Below, one piece after another: positions 8,060-15,714 of a stretch of 19,316 nucleotides of DNA. Position 1 is the first letter of the stretch, and each line of letters opens with the position of its first letter. The notes under the pieces were generated by a model, which saw only the letters and a list, made by a program, of their open reading frames with translations, did no database searches and was not told where the DNA came from. Source of the stretch: an uncultured Ruminococcus sp. (GTDB taxonomy: Bacteria; Bacillota; Clostridia; Oscillospirales; Acutalibacteraceae); NCBI GenBank assembly GCA_902773155.1, contig CACYDK010000015.1, forward strand, positions 1 to 19,316. The letters are read 5' to 3'. The position numbers were made by a program, and so were the translations under genes.

Positions 8060-9153
8060 TATTCTACCAGGATGTCGATGTTAGCTGATTTTGCCTTGGG
8101 TTCTTCCTTCGGCTCGGCCTTTACGGCGACAGCCTTGGCCTTGGCAGGAACCTTTTTCTTTGGGGAAAGCTTGTCGATGTTTTCCCAAAGCTCCTTTTCG
8201 ATCCTGCCGGCGAGCTCCTCGTTGTTCGAGAGAAGCTCCTTGACGTTCTCGCGTCCCTGTCCGAGACGCTCTCCGCCGTAGCTGAACCACGCGCCGGCCT
8301 TTTGAATAACGTCGGCCTTTACGGCGAGGTCGACGAGCTCGCCGATACGGCTGATTCCCTGACCGTACATAATATCGAATTCCGCTTCCTTGAACGGAGG
8401 CGCGATTTTGTTTTTAACGACCTTGGCGCGGGTGCGGTTTCCGATCATCTCTCCGCCCTGCTTAAGGGTTTCGACGCGTCTTACGTCGATACGAACCGAC
8501 GAATAGAACTTAAGCGCGCGGCCGCCGGTTGTAACCTCGGGATTTCCGTAGACAACGCCGACCTTCTCGCGAAGCTGGTTGATAAAGATAGCAACGCAGT
8601 TGCTCTTGTTTATAGCTCCTGCGAGCTTCCTGAGCGCCTGCGACATAAGACGGGCGTGCAGTCCAACGTGGCTGTCGCCCATTTCGCCCTCGATCTCGGC
8701 CTTGGGAACAAGAGCCGCGACGGAGTCGATTACGATAACGTCGATCGCGCCGGAGCGGATAAGAGCCTCGGCAATCTCAAGCGCGTCCTCGCCCGTGTCG
8801 GGCTGAGATACAAGAAGGGAATCGACGTCAACGCCCAAAGCCTCGGCGTAATTCGGGTCAAGCGCGTGCTCGACGTCGATAAAGGCGACGTTTCCGCCGT
8901 TCTTCTGGCCTTCGGCTATACAGTGGAGCGACAGAGTCGTTTTACCGGAGGACTCAGGGCCGTAAATCTCGACGATCCTGCCTCTCGGGAGTCCGCCGAT
9001 ACCAAGCGCGATATCGAGTGACAGCGAGCCTGTGGAAATATGGTCTATGTTCATATGCTGATTCTGTCCGAGACGCATTACAGCGCCTTTTCCGAATTGT
9101 TTTTCAATCTGTCCGAGCGCGGTTTCCAGCGCTTTTGCCTTATCTACTGCCAT
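8059..9153 (-). CDS. recA: Recombinase A
   Basis: RecA forms filaments on single-stranded DNA, drives homologous pairing, and triggers LexA cleavage in the SOS response. The 364-residue product carries the Walker A motif GPESSGKT (65-72), the Walker B strand [13 protein letters not shown] (138-150), and the family signatures [17 protein letters not shown] and SVRIDVRR. The core ends near ELWENIDKL. The last 35 residues (330-364) are rich in Lys, Ala and Pro, unlike the acidic tail of the E. coli protein. An open frame extends to a TTG at 9171, but the sequence CGGAGG lies inside that extension, five bases before the ATG at 9153, so this start is chosen. The gene heads the run recA-recX-rimO-pgsA-cysS. 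Confidence 0.97.
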   Translation of the reverse strand: MAVDKAKALETALGQIEKQFGKGAVMRLGQNQHMNIDHISTGSLSLDIALGIGGLPRGRIVEIYGPESSGKTTLSLHCIAEGQKNGGNVAFIDVEHALDPNYAEALGVDVDSLLVSQPDTGEDALEIAEALIRSGAIDVIVIDSVAALVPKAEIEGEMGDSHVGLHARLMSQALRKLAGAINKSNCVAIFINQLREKVGVVYGNPEVTTGGRALKFYSSVRIDVRRVETLKQGGEMIGNRTRAKVVKNKIAPPFKEAEFDIMYGQGISRIGELVDLAVKADVIQKAGAWFSYGGERLGQGRENVKELLSNNEELAGRIEKELWENIDKLSPKKKVPAKAKAVAVKAEPKEEPKAKSANIDILVE

Positions 9154-9158
9154 AAATA

Positions 9159-9164
9159 CCTCCG
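9159..9164 (-). promoter_or_regulatory. Ribosome binding site fixing the recA start
   Basis: CGGAGG on the minus strand ends five bases before the ATG at 9153. It lies within the longer frame that opens at a TTG at 9171, and so rules against that longer start. Confidence 0.8.
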
Positions 9165-9202
9165 TGTTCAATAGTTCATTGTGTCATTTTTTCTACGCAC
9201 TA

Positions 9203-9231
9203 ATTATAAAATATCGGCGGTAAAAAATCAA
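9203..9231 (-). promoter_or_regulatory. Sigma-A type promoter for recA
   Basis: TTGATT (9226-9231) and TATAAT (9203-9208) are 17 bases apart on the minus strand. Transcription should begin near 9196, with a leader of about 43 bases. It probably drives recA, recX, rimO, pgsA and cysS, because no terminator is seen between them. Confidence 0.8.
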
Positions 9232-9252
9232 TATCATTTCGTCAAAAAACAC

Positions 9253-9264
9253 GAACAAATTTTC
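9253..9264 (-). promoter_or_regulatory. Possible degenerate SOS (LexA) box upstream of recA
   Basis: The minus strand reads GAAAATTTGTTC, seven of eight fixed bases of the Gram-positive LexA consensus GAAC-N4-GTTC. It ends 21 bases upstream of the recA -35 box and touches the prmC stop codon. One half-site is imperfect and the position is upstream of, not within, the promoter, so the assignment is tentative. Confidence 0.3.
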
Positions 9265-10112
9265 TAATTTCGAAGCAAAGTCCCATAAATCGACCTTTGA
9301 ATACCTCCGAGGTCGAGACTTCCGCTGATATTCTCAAAGCCTGCGGCTATCATCAAATCTTTTACGACCTCAAACTGTCCCTCGCCGAGCTCAAAGGCGA
9401 GCATACCGCCCGGCTTGAGCTTTGAAGTAAAGTCCTTAACGATCGCGCGGTAAAAAATCAGTCCGTCCTCTCCCCCGTCGAGAGCCATTCGCGGCTCATA
9501 TGAGATCTCGCGCTGGAGGGAGTCGATCTCGGATGATTTAACATACGGCGGATTTGAGAGGATAAGGTCGAAGTGAGAATCCGGAAAATCGGAAGCGCAG
9601 GTAAAAATATCGCCCTGCTTCATTATTACCGACGAATGATTCTGCCTGATGTTCCGCGATAGGTACGGCAGAGCCCGGAAGGATTTTTCAACAGCCGTGA
9701 CCTCGGCGCCTGTCTCCTTGCCGATCGCTACGGCCAGAGCTCCGCTTCCGGAGCAGAGGTCGAGCACGCCGGGCTTTTTCCGCCCCTTCAAAAATGCAAG
9801 ACAATCGCGCAGGAGCACCTCGGTATCGTCCCTCGGGATCAGGACTCCGGGGCCTACGCTGAATTTATATCCGTAAAAATCCCACTCTCCGAGCACATAC
9901 TGGAGCGGCTCTCCGCTGAGTCTGCGGCCGAGAAGCGCGACAAACCTCGCGCCGTCCTTATCCTCGGCGGTCGGATTTCCGGCGATGAGATCAGAACGGC
10001 TGACGCCGAAAACCTTTTCCGCTATACATAACGAATTAAAGGCAGGATCGTCGATTCCTGCCTTATCTAATTCTTCGTTAGCCCGGTCTATGAGCCACTT
10101 AACAGCAACCAT
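9264..10112 (-). CDS. prmC: Peptide chain release factor N5-glutamine methyltransferase
   Basis: PrmC methylates the Gln of the GGQ motif of release factors RF1 and RF2, using S-adenosylmethionine. The 282-residue product has the N-terminal helical domain (WLIDRANEELDKAGIDDP...) and the linker signature GEPLQYVLGEWDFYGYKF. The Rossmann methyltransferase core follows, with VLDLCSGSGALAVAIG (117-131), and the substrate-glutamine motif NPPY at 187-190. The ATG at 10112 overlaps the end of yqhQ by 14 bases and has no clear Shine-Dalgarno sequence, so translation probably depends on ribosomes finishing yqhQ. No gene for release factor RF1 is adjacent in this window. Confidence 0.93.
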   Translation of the reverse strand: MVAVKWLIDRANEELDKAGIDDPAFNSLCIAEKVFGVSRSDLIAGNPTAEDKDGARFVALLGRRLSGEPLQYVLGEWDFYGYKFSVGPGVLIPRDDTEVLLRDCLAFLKGRKKPGVLDLCSGSGALAVAIGKETGAEVTAVEKSFRALPYLSRNIRQNHSSVIMKQGDIFTCASDFPDSHFDLILSNPPYVKSSEIDSLQREISYEPRMALDGGEDGLIFYRAIVKDFTSKLKPGGMLAFELGEGQFEVVKDLMIAAGFENISGSLDLGGIQRSIYGTLLRN

Positions 10113-11091
10113 TTTTTACAATGTCAGAGCCGTCGTCCGGGATCACGGCGGTAATCGCCTCTATAGCGACCTCGCACATACTCTCGTCCGGCTCTCGGGT
10201 CGTTACTCTCTGCGCCCAGAGTCCGGGCGCGGCGATAATGCGGGTGAGCTTGTTGTCGTGTTTTCCGCAGAACTTGATCAGCTCGTAGCCGATTCCCGTA
10301 GTGAGCGGAAGCAGAGCAAATTTGATGACCGGTCTGAGCCACGTGATACCGAAGGGAGCGTGCGGGATAAACAGACCGATTATTATTCCGACGATCAGCA
10401 TCAAAAGGATGAAGCTTGTTCCGCAGCGCGGATGAAAGCGGCGCTGCTTCTTAACGTTTTCAACTGTGAGCGGAAGATCGTTTTCGTAACAGAAAATCGC
10501 CTTGTGCTCGGCGCCGTGATACATAAACACGCGCTTCATATCGCTCATCTGAGAAACTATCAGTATATATCCTATGAAGATAGCTATCTTAAGGAATCCC
10601 TCGGCAACCGACTGCCAGAACACTACCATCTCGCCGCCCTCACGGATCGCGGGAACCGCAAGTCCGATAAGATTAAAAATCCATGTCGGAAGGAAGAAGA
10701 AAAGCACTACGGCGAGAGCGATTCCGAACACTGACGATACCCCCATAAGGATCTTCATCAGCTTGTCGCCCACCTTGTCGTCGAGCCATTTTTCAAATTT
10801 TGAGGGCTCTTCCTCGATTTCTCCGGCCTCAAGAGCCTTGTTAGCCGAGAGCATAAGGCATTTATAGCTGAGGCGCATCGAATCGATCATTCCGGATATT
10901 CCCCGGATAAAGGGAAGCCTCCAAAACTTGTTGCTCGCGCTCAGAAATTTAACGTTAACATCCTCTGTATATATTTCATCCTCACCGACGCGCACGGCAA
11001 CCGTATTTTTCTTTGGACCGCGCATCATGATGCCCTCGATCAGGGCGCTTCCGCCGATTGAGGTGATTTTCTTAGTATCAGTTTTGCTCAT
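10099..11091 (-). CDS. yqhQ: DUF1385 membrane protein, YqhQ-like
   Basis: This is a 330-residue integral membrane protein of the DUF1385 family (B. subtilis YqhQ type), whose biochemical role I do not know. Recognisable family features are SIGGSALIEGIMMRGP near the N-terminus, YHGAEHKAIFCYE in the middle and the nearby RFHPRCGTSFILLML. Hydrophobic helices lie around residues 112-135, 165-180, 230-250 and 262-280. His, Glu and Cys in the two central motifs could bind metal, which is inference. The ATG at 11091 is preceded by GGAAAGG about ten bases upstream. The gene follows the histidine kinase by 77 bases, in which I see no convincing terminator or promoter, and overlaps prmC, a pairing common in Clostridia. 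Confidence 0.88.
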   Translation of the reverse strand: MSKTDTKKITSIGGSALIEGIMMRGPKKNTVAVRVGEDEIYTEDVNVKFLSASNKFWRLPFIRGISGMIDSMRLSYKCLMLSANKALEAGEIEEEPSKFEKWLDDKVGDKLMKILMGVSSVFGIALAVVLFFFLPTWIFNLIGLAVPAIREGGEMVVFWQSVAEGFLKIAIFIGYILIVSQMSDMKRVFMYHGAEHKAIFCYENDLPLTVENVKKQRRFHPRCGTSFILLMLIVGIIIGLFIPHAPFGITWLRPVIKFALLPLTTGIGYELIKFCGKHDNKLTRIIAAPGLWAQRVTTREPDESMCEVAIEAITAVIPDDGSDIVKNGCC

Positions 11092-11168
11092 TTTTCAAAA
11101 CCTTTCCATATAATATTTGCACTTTGGGCAACGCGGCTTCTACAAAAAATTTAATTGCCGCTTTACTG

Positions 11169-12599
11169 TCAGCCCTCTTTCATAACGGGCAGCTTTAGCG
11201 TTACGGTCGTTCCAACGCCTACTCCCGACTCGATATCGAGCGTGCCCTTGTGGAGCTGCATTATTTCATCGGCAACGGCCAGTCCGATACCGGAGCCGTT
11301 TACCTTTTGATTAGCCTTGTAGAATTTTTCCTTGACCTTCGGCAAGTCCTCGGGCGAAATACCGCAACCGGTATCGGTGACGATAATGAGGATGTTGTCG
11401 GGGTCGGTATGTTCGTTATATTTTACCTCTATAGCTACTACTCCGTCGGAGGGAGTGTATTTGAGAGCGTTGTCTATTATGTTTATAAACACCTGCTTAA
11501 GGCGGTTCCTGTCGCCGAATACCGGAGGATAAACGGCCTCGGGCTCGTCGTATATAAGGTGCTTGCCCTCGTTTACGGCTCTGTCCTTAAGCATATAGAT
11601 GACCTCGTCGAGCTCGGCGAGGATATCCAGCTTTTCGTTGAGGAGAACCATACGGCCGGTCTGGATACGCGAGAAGTCAAGAAGCTCCTCTACGATTCCC
11701 GTGAGCCTTCCGCTCTCCTTGATGATTACGCCCATACCCTTGTCGAAGGTGCGGCGGTCAAGCTTACGCTTGCCGGATATCTGCATGGTTTCAGCCCAGC
11801 CCTTGATGGCGGTGAGCGGAGTTCTAAGCTCGTGAGATACGCGGGAGATGAAGTCGTTCTTCATCTGTTCGGTGGCCTCCAAGTCCTTTGCCATTTCGGT
11901 AAAGGAGTCGCACAGCTCGCCGATTTCATCGTTGTAGCGTTTTTCGATCTTCGTGCTGAAATCGCCGTGGGCTATTTTGTCGGCCGTTTCGCTTAGCTGT
12001 CTGACCGGAGTCACGATCGAGCGGATAAAGTAGGAGCCCGTAAGCACCACCAATCCCAGAATAGCCAGGCCGATAAGGATAATGATAGCGCAGAGCAGGA
12101 TCTCGCGGTTTATGACTCCGTCGGTCGAAACGAGGTAGCGCACCGCGCCTATGACGTTGCCGTTTTTGTTGGAGATAACCTTTGAGAGCGCGGTCACGTT
12201 CTCGCCTGAGCCGAGCTGGCCGCTCCAAAACGCGCTTTTATTATCGCTTTCGCACGCGCTGTTAAAGTCGGGCATCTCCTCGCCCTCGTCAAACGAAAAG
12301 CCCGAGGAAGTGAGAATAATACGTCCGGTGGAGTTTAAAACCATAACCTCCATCTGTTCCTTGTGGCTGAAATTCTCGACGTAGTCGTGCGCCTCCTGAG
12401 CAAAGGCGGTGGAATTGTCGGCGGTGTAGCCGTCAAAAACCGCGGTGAGCTCGTTGCTCACGCTCGAAAGGCTGCGCTCAACCTCCGTATTGAACAGGTA
12501 GGTTACAGCAAATATGAGACCCGTAACAATCATCGAGACGATGAGGATTATCACGAGCATTGTACTCAAAAACCACCTTCCGGTGATGCCCTTAAACAA
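11169..12599 (-). CDS. Sensor histidine kinase with extracytoplasmic domain and HAMP
   Basis: This is a 476-residue two-component sensor kinase. Residues about 10-36 are the first membrane helix, residues about 37-165 form an extracytoplasmic sensing region, and residues about 166-190 are the second helix. A HAMP linker follows (about 191-245), then HisKA with the phospho-acceptor His256 in FISRVSHELRTPLTAIKGW. The ATPase domain shows NIIDNALKYT, DTGCGIS, KVKEKFYK and GSGIGLAVADE. It most likely phosphorylates the response regulator encoded 24 bases upstream. The start is TTG at 12599, with AGGAGG seven bases before it; no ATG with a comparable site is available. The signal sensed is unknown; the extracytoplasmic segment resembles a small PAS/Cache-like sensor only in size. 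Confidence 0.94.
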   Translation of the reverse strand: MFKGITGRWFLSTMLVIILIVSMIVTGLIFAVTYLFNTEVERSLSSVSNELTAVFDGYTADNSTAFAQEAHDYVENFSHKEQMEVMVLNSTGRIILTSSGFSFDEGEEMPDFNSACESDNKSAFWSGQLGSGENVTALSKVISNKNGNVIGAVRYLVSTDGVINREILLCAIIILIGLAILGLVVLTGSYFIRSIVTPVRQLSETADKIAHGDFSTKIEKRYNDEIGELCDSFTEMAKDLEATEQMKNDFISRVSHELRTPLTAIKGWAETMQISGKRKLDRRTFDKGMGVIIKESGRLTGIVEELLDFSRIQTGRMVLLNEKLDILAELDEVIYMLKDRAVNEGKHLIYDEPEAVYPPVFGDRNRLKQVFINIIDNALKYTPSDGVVAIEVKYNEHTDPDNILIIVTDTGCGISPEDLPKVKEKFYKANQKVNGSGIGLAVADEIMQLHKGTLDIESGVGVGTTVTLKLPVMKEG

Positions 12600-12606
12600 A
12601 CCTATT

Positions 12607-12612
12607 CCTCCT
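12607..12612 (-). promoter_or_regulatory. Ribosome binding site for the TTG start of the histidine kinase
   Basis: AGGAGG on the minus strand lies seven bases before the TTG at 12599. The spacing and strength support a real non-ATG start in a gene whose upstream neighbour ends only 24 bases away. Confidence 0.75.
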
Positions 12613-12623
12613 GTTTGCGGGTA

Positions 12624-13331
12624 TTACTGGTTAGTATCCCACTTGTAGCCGAGACCCCATACGGTGACGATATACTTCGGGTTAGAGGGCTCGTCCTCGA
12701 CCTTCATTCTGAGGCGGCGGATATTAACGTCGACGATCTTTTCCTCGCCGACATACGCGTCTCCCCAAACATGGCTGAGAATATCGGTTCTGTCGAGAGT
12801 CACGCCGGGATTTGAGAAGAAGTATTCCATAATCTGGAACTCGACCTGAGTAAGGTCGATGGTCTGGCCGTTCTTGAGCAGAGCGCGGTTCCTGAGATTC
12901 AAGGTAAAGCTTCCGGAATGGAGCTCCTCCTTGAAGTTGTTCTCGGAATTAGCCTGAGCGAGCGAGACTCTTCTGTGCAGAGAATCGACTCTCGCGAGGA
13001 GCTCGGAGGGAGAAAACGGCTTTGCAACATAGTCGTCGGCTCCAAGCATAAGTCCGGTAACCTTGTCCATCTCCTGAGTTTTTGCGGAGAGCATAATGAT
13101 TCCCAGCCCGCCGTTTTTGCTTCGAAGCTCCTTGCAAACCTGGAAGCCGTCGATACCGGGGAGCATTACGTCGAGGATCGCAACGTCGAAATCGCCGCTG
13201 TTTTCCTCGTAACGCGCCAAAGCGGCCTCGCCGCTGTCGGCTTCTACGACGTCATAACCGGCACGCTGTAAATTAATTACGACAAAGTCGCGGATAGCGG
13301 CCTCATCCTCACAAACAAGTACCTTTTTCAT
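12624..13331 (-). CDS. OmpR/PhoB-type response regulator
   Basis: This 235-residue transcription factor has an N-terminal receiver domain and a C-terminal winged-helix DNA-binding domain. Visible receiver residues are the acidic pair Glu8-Asp9, phospho-acceptor Asp54 in ILDVMLPGIDG, Ser82 and Lys104 in AKPFSPSEL. The winged helix shows FTLNLRNRALLKNGQTIDLTQVEFQIMEYF and VDVNIRRLRMKVED, then the terminal YIVTVWGLGYKW. It is close in style to PhoP/PhoB/WalR regulators but cannot be assigned to one of these. The ATG at 13331 follows CGGAGG by seven bases. It is encoded between the lipoprotein (39 bases upstream) and the kinase and should be phosphorylated by that kinase. Confidence 0.95.
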   Translation of the reverse strand: MKKVLVCEDEAAIRDFVVINLQRAGYDVVEADSGEAALARYEENSGDFDVAILDVMLPGIDGFQVCKELRSKNGGLGIIMLSAKTQEMDKVTGLMLGADDYVAKPFSPSELLARVDSLHRRVSLAQANSENNFKEELHSGSFTLNLRNRALLKNGQTIDLTQVEFQIMEYFFSNPGVTLDRTDILSHVWGDAYVGEEKIVDVNIRRLRMKVEDEPSNPKYIVTVWGLGYKWDTNQ

Positions 13332-13370
13332 ATCAAAACCTCCGTATAGTTTTTATTGTTCAAGCCTTAT

Positions 13371-14693
13371 CTAAATATCCGTGCCGGAGGATGTCTCGTA
13401 GATCGAGAAGCTCTCCTTCAACATTGTATCCGAAATATAGATCGGCATATTTTCATCGATTTTATAAGTGTATCTGTACTGGTTATAGCTCTCGAGAGTC
13501 TTATATCCGCTCATTTTTTTAGCGGAACCGACGTCGGAAACCTTGATCGTGAATATCAGACCGCCCTTTTCATCGCCGCTTAAGGCGTAAACCTTCAGCG
13601 TTCGGCTGTCCTTGCTCAAGGTAGCCACGGTAGTGTCCTTGAAGCTTTCAGGCAGCGTAAGGTAGTAGCTGAAATCGGGATTCATCAGACAGCTTTTATC
13701 GTCCGTAAGCTTCGCCGTCTCCGAATTGAGTGTGCTCCAGTTTATTACCGGGATAACGGTTTCTTCCTCGGTCGAAAGCGCGGGAGCCTCTCCGGCCTTT
13801 GGGATCTCAATAATATCGTCGTTGTCGATATCGCCTGAAAAGATTTTCATGCTTCGAACGGTGGGATTGCGCTTTTTTGAGGTTGTATACGGATAATTAC
13901 GGAGCTCGGCCTCAGCGTAATCATAAAAAATCACCTGAGAGCTGTAAACCGAGTCCTTTACTCCATCGATCACAACTCCCTTGGTCTCATCGCTGAGCCG
14001 GCCGGAGCAGATATTATCGTAGCGGCCGATCTCGGGGTCCATCTCGCACGAGGAGAGGCTGTAAAGCGCTCCGTCGGCGTAGTCGTAGAGTCTTGCCTCG
14101 GCGTCGGTATCGGCTGTTTTAAGAGAGAAGGTGAGGAGCTCGCTTGCTCCGTCGCGGTCGTAATCATCGGCGGTAAATCCGGAATACGAGGCCGAAAAAT
14201 CCAGCTCGCTGACGCTCGACATATCCTCGGAGAAGTCGAATATCCTAAGCTCGTTGATCGCGCCTGTAAAGCCAGTAAAGCCAACGAAAATCTCGCTGAG
14301 ACCGTCGAGGTCGATGTCGGCGAAAACCACTCTGTCGATATCGGTGAATTTTGTCTCATAATCACCGGCGATCTTCCAGTTTTTACCGTTGTCGTACATC
14401 ACGAGCATATGGGTCGAGGGCTCGCCTGTGCCTGTGCGGTAAAAGGCTATGGCCTCGTCCTTTTTGTCGTTGTTGAAATCCTCGGTGACGACAGCGCTCC
14501 GGTACTGACCGCTTCGGGGATATTTCAGCATATAGCCCCCTCCGGCGGTTTCGCCGATAAGCTTCTCGATCTCCGCCTCCTTGCCGGTGGTTTTGGGAGG
14601 ATGAAGAAGCGAGTCGTCGCCGAAGCCCGCGCATCCGCTGAGGAGAATACTGCCCGAAACAAGCAAAGCGAGCAGCATCGTCTTTAGCCTCAT
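13371..14693 (-). CDS. Surface lipoprotein with FG-GAP/VCBS-like repeats
   Basis: This is a 440-residue predicted lipoprotein of unknown function. The signal peptide ends in the lipobox LLSGC, with Cys21 as the lipidated residue, so the protein should face the cell exterior. Four Asp-rich turns of the kind found in FG-GAP/VCBS and calcium-binding repeats are visible: DFNNDKKDE (72-80), DIDLDGLSE (126-134), DYDRDGASE (177-185) and DIDNDDIIE (288-296). Each is followed by a beta-strand, suggesting a propeller-like fold. The ATG at 14693 begins four bases after the trmB stop, and its AAAGGA ribosome site overlaps that stop. It lies directly upstream of the response regulator and kinase genes, so a role in sensing or envelope monitoring with them is possible but inferred. 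Confidence 0.85.
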   Translation of the reverse strand: MRLKTMLLALLVSGSILLSGCAGFGDDSLLHPPKTTGKEAEIEKLIGETAGGGYMLKYPRSGQYRSAVVTEDFNNDKKDEAIAFYRTGTGEPSTHMLVMYDNGKNWKIAGDYETKFTDIDRVVFADIDLDGLSEIFVGFTGFTGAINELRIFDFSEDMSSVSELDFSASYSGFTADDYDRDGASELLTFSLKTADTDAEARLYDYADGALYSLSSCEMDPEIGRYDNICSGRLSDETKGVVIDGVKDSVYSSQVIFYDYAEAELRNYPYTTSKKRNPTVRSMKIFSGDIDNDDIIEIPKAGEAPALSTEEETVIPVINWSTLNSETAKLTDDKSCLMNPDFSYYLTLPESFKDTTVATLSKDSRTLKVYALSGDEKGGLIFTIKVSDVGSAKKMSGYKTLESYNQYRYTYKIDENMPIYISDTMLKESFSIYETSSGTDI

Positions 14694-14697
14694 GGGA

Positions 14698-15369
14698 TTA
14701 TCCTTTCCGCGCCATTCGCGCGATACAGTATTTTATCTTGATTCCCTCGTCGGAGAACATTTTCTCGTGCTCAGTTACGGGGGTAGTGTTAACGTCAACG
14801 TCGCTGTTGTGCAAATCGCGCTCCAGCTTTACGATTTCGAAATTCTCGCTTCTGAAATACCCCAGGCTCTCTTCAAAAAGCTCGTCGTCGTCGGTCTTGA
14901 AGTGAATCTCCATTCCCTCCTTTAAAAGCTCGCGGTAGAGTCTGAGCTTTCTGGGATAGGTCAGGCGGCGTTTTTTGTGCTTCGCCCTCGGCCACGGATT
15001 ACAAAAGTTTATATATATCCGCTGAATATCATCCTCCGGAGCGATTATCCTGTTGATTTCCTCAACGTTGTAGCGGGTAAGAGCGATATTGTCGACCTCT
15101 CTGCCGCTGTTTTCGAAGAGCTTTACTATATTTCTGCGGCCTACTCCGAGCATATCGAGCTTGATATCAACCGCGATAAAGTTTATTTCAGGATAAAGCA
15201 GAGCCATCTGGCCGACAAAGGAGCCCTTTCCGCAGCCGACCTCAAGCATTATCGGCCTTTTTTTGGGGAAGAAGCCGCTCCATTTGCCCCTAAGCTTTTC
15301 CGGCTCGGCAACGTAAAAACTGCAGTCGTTAAGCTCCGGCTCGGCCCATTTTTTCTTCCTTATTCTCAT
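14698..15369 (-). CDS. trmB: tRNA (guanine-N7-)-methyltransferase
   Basis: TrmB makes 7-methylguanosine at position 46 in the variable loop of many tRNAs, using S-adenosylmethionine. The 223-residue protein shows the SAM-binding strand MLEVGCGKGSFVGQMA, the family signature INFCNPWPRAKHKKRRLTY and the C-terminal substrate motif TPVTEHEKMFSDEGIKIKY. The ATG at 15369 has AGAGGG a few bases upstream. It is the first gene of the minus-strand run that continues with the lipoprotein and the two-component system, and has its own promoter at 15411-15439. Confidence 0.95.
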   Translation of the reverse strand: MRIRKKKWAEPELNDCSFYVAEPEKLRGKWSGFFPKKRPIMLEVGCGKGSFVGQMALLYPEINFIAVDIKLDMLGVGRRNIVKLFENSGREVDNIALTRYNVEEINRIIAPEDDIQRIYINFCNPWPRAKHKKRRLTYPRKLRLYRELLKEGMEIHFKTDDDELFEESLGYFRSENFEIVKLERDLHNSDVDVNTTPVTEHEKMFSDEGIKIKYCIARMARKG

Positions 15370-15410
15370 ATTTCCCTCTGCGCATAATTACTCATTATCT
15401 ATCTCATAGC

Positions 15411-15439
15411 ATTATAACAAATTTAAAAGAATTTTGCAA
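15411..15439 (-). promoter_or_regulatory. Sigma-A type promoter for trmB
   Basis: TTGCAA (15434-15439) and TATAAT (15411-15416) are 17 bases apart on the minus strand. Transcription would begin near 15404, about 35 bases before the trmB ATG. It likely also serves the lipoprotein and two-component genes, since no terminator is visible between them. Confidence 0.75.
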
Positions 15440-15578
15440 TTATTATTTTACAATTTTTACATTTTGCTCACTTATTTCTTTAAAAGTATTAAATAGCTGT
15501 AATCAGCGGTTTTAAAGTGCAACTTAGCTTGCAATACAAATTGCTTTTTCCCTAAAAACACTCAGTTTAAAAATTCAC

Positions 15579-15607
15579 TTGAAATAGACGGCGAAATAAA
15601 TTATAAT
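15579..15607 (+). promoter_or_regulatory. Sigma-A type promoter for the murT-gatD-like pair
   Basis: TTGAAA (15579-15584) and TATAAT (15602-15607) are 17 bases apart on the plus strand. The predicted start is near 15614, leaving a leader of about 100 bases before the ATG at 15715. Confidence 0.8.
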
Positions 15608-15613
15608 TACTCT

Positions 15614-15710
15614 GTGGGCAGGCACCCCGGTCAGTGCTCGCGCTGATCATTTGCGTGATCGCGCACAAGAGTTATGCAGTACTGCCTATAATCACCGAAA
15701 TGAGGCGCAT
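15614..15710 (+). promoter_or_regulatory. Candidate structured 5' leader of the murT-gatD-like pair
   Basis: The leader can fold into a closed domain: GGGCAG (15616-15621) pairs with CTGCCT (15682-15687). Inside are two mutually exclusive hairpins. Hairpin A joins 15629-15636 to 15641-15648 (GGTCAGTG with CGCTGATC, loop CTCG, two G-U pairs). Hairpin B joins GCGC-GATCA (15640-15649, one bulged T) to TGATC-GCGC (15656-15664). They share 15640-15649, as in a two-state switch. A five-codon frame (ATG at 15674, TAA at 15689-15691, reading MQYCL) overlaps the closing stem. I recognise no known riboswitch class and see no terminator, so any control would act on translation. Confidence 0.35.
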
Positions 15711-15714
15711 ATGA

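Larger units (their letters stand above)
15370..15714. other. Divergent intergenic region between trmB and the murT-like gene
   Basis: This 345-base stretch holds no protein gene. It contains the trmB promoter (minus), an AT-rich middle (about 15410-15560), the murT-like promoter (plus) and a GC-richer leader. In the middle lie small inverted repeats: TGCAA/TTGCA (15518-15533) and GCAAT/ATTGC followed by TTTTT (15531-15549). I give these no function. Confidence 0.7.

Noticed and set aside
8302..9021. A 239-codon open frame on the plus strand opposite recA
   Set aside because: Antisense to the well-supported recA, with no recognisable domain.
11092..11168. Possible terminator (GCGGC/GCCGC) and TATTAT box between the kinase gene and yqhQ
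   Set aside because: The stem has five pairs and a 19-base loop without a following T tract, and no -35 box is found at 16-18 bases from TATTAT.
15496..15505. The decamer CTGTAATCAG, which occurs again at 17797-17806
   Set aside because: Both copies are loops of small self-complementary stems; two copies of a 10-mer in 19 kb are not enough to call a repeat family.
15531..15549. Small hairpin GCAAT/ATTGC followed by five T, resembling a terminator
   Set aside because: The stem is only five AT-rich pairs and no plus-strand gene lies upstream to be terminated.
15616..15687. A 72-base segment with a closing stem, about the size of a tRNA
   Set aside because: It lacks the T-loop sequence GTTCRANTC and a proper anticodon arm, so it is treated as a leader structure and not as a tRNA.
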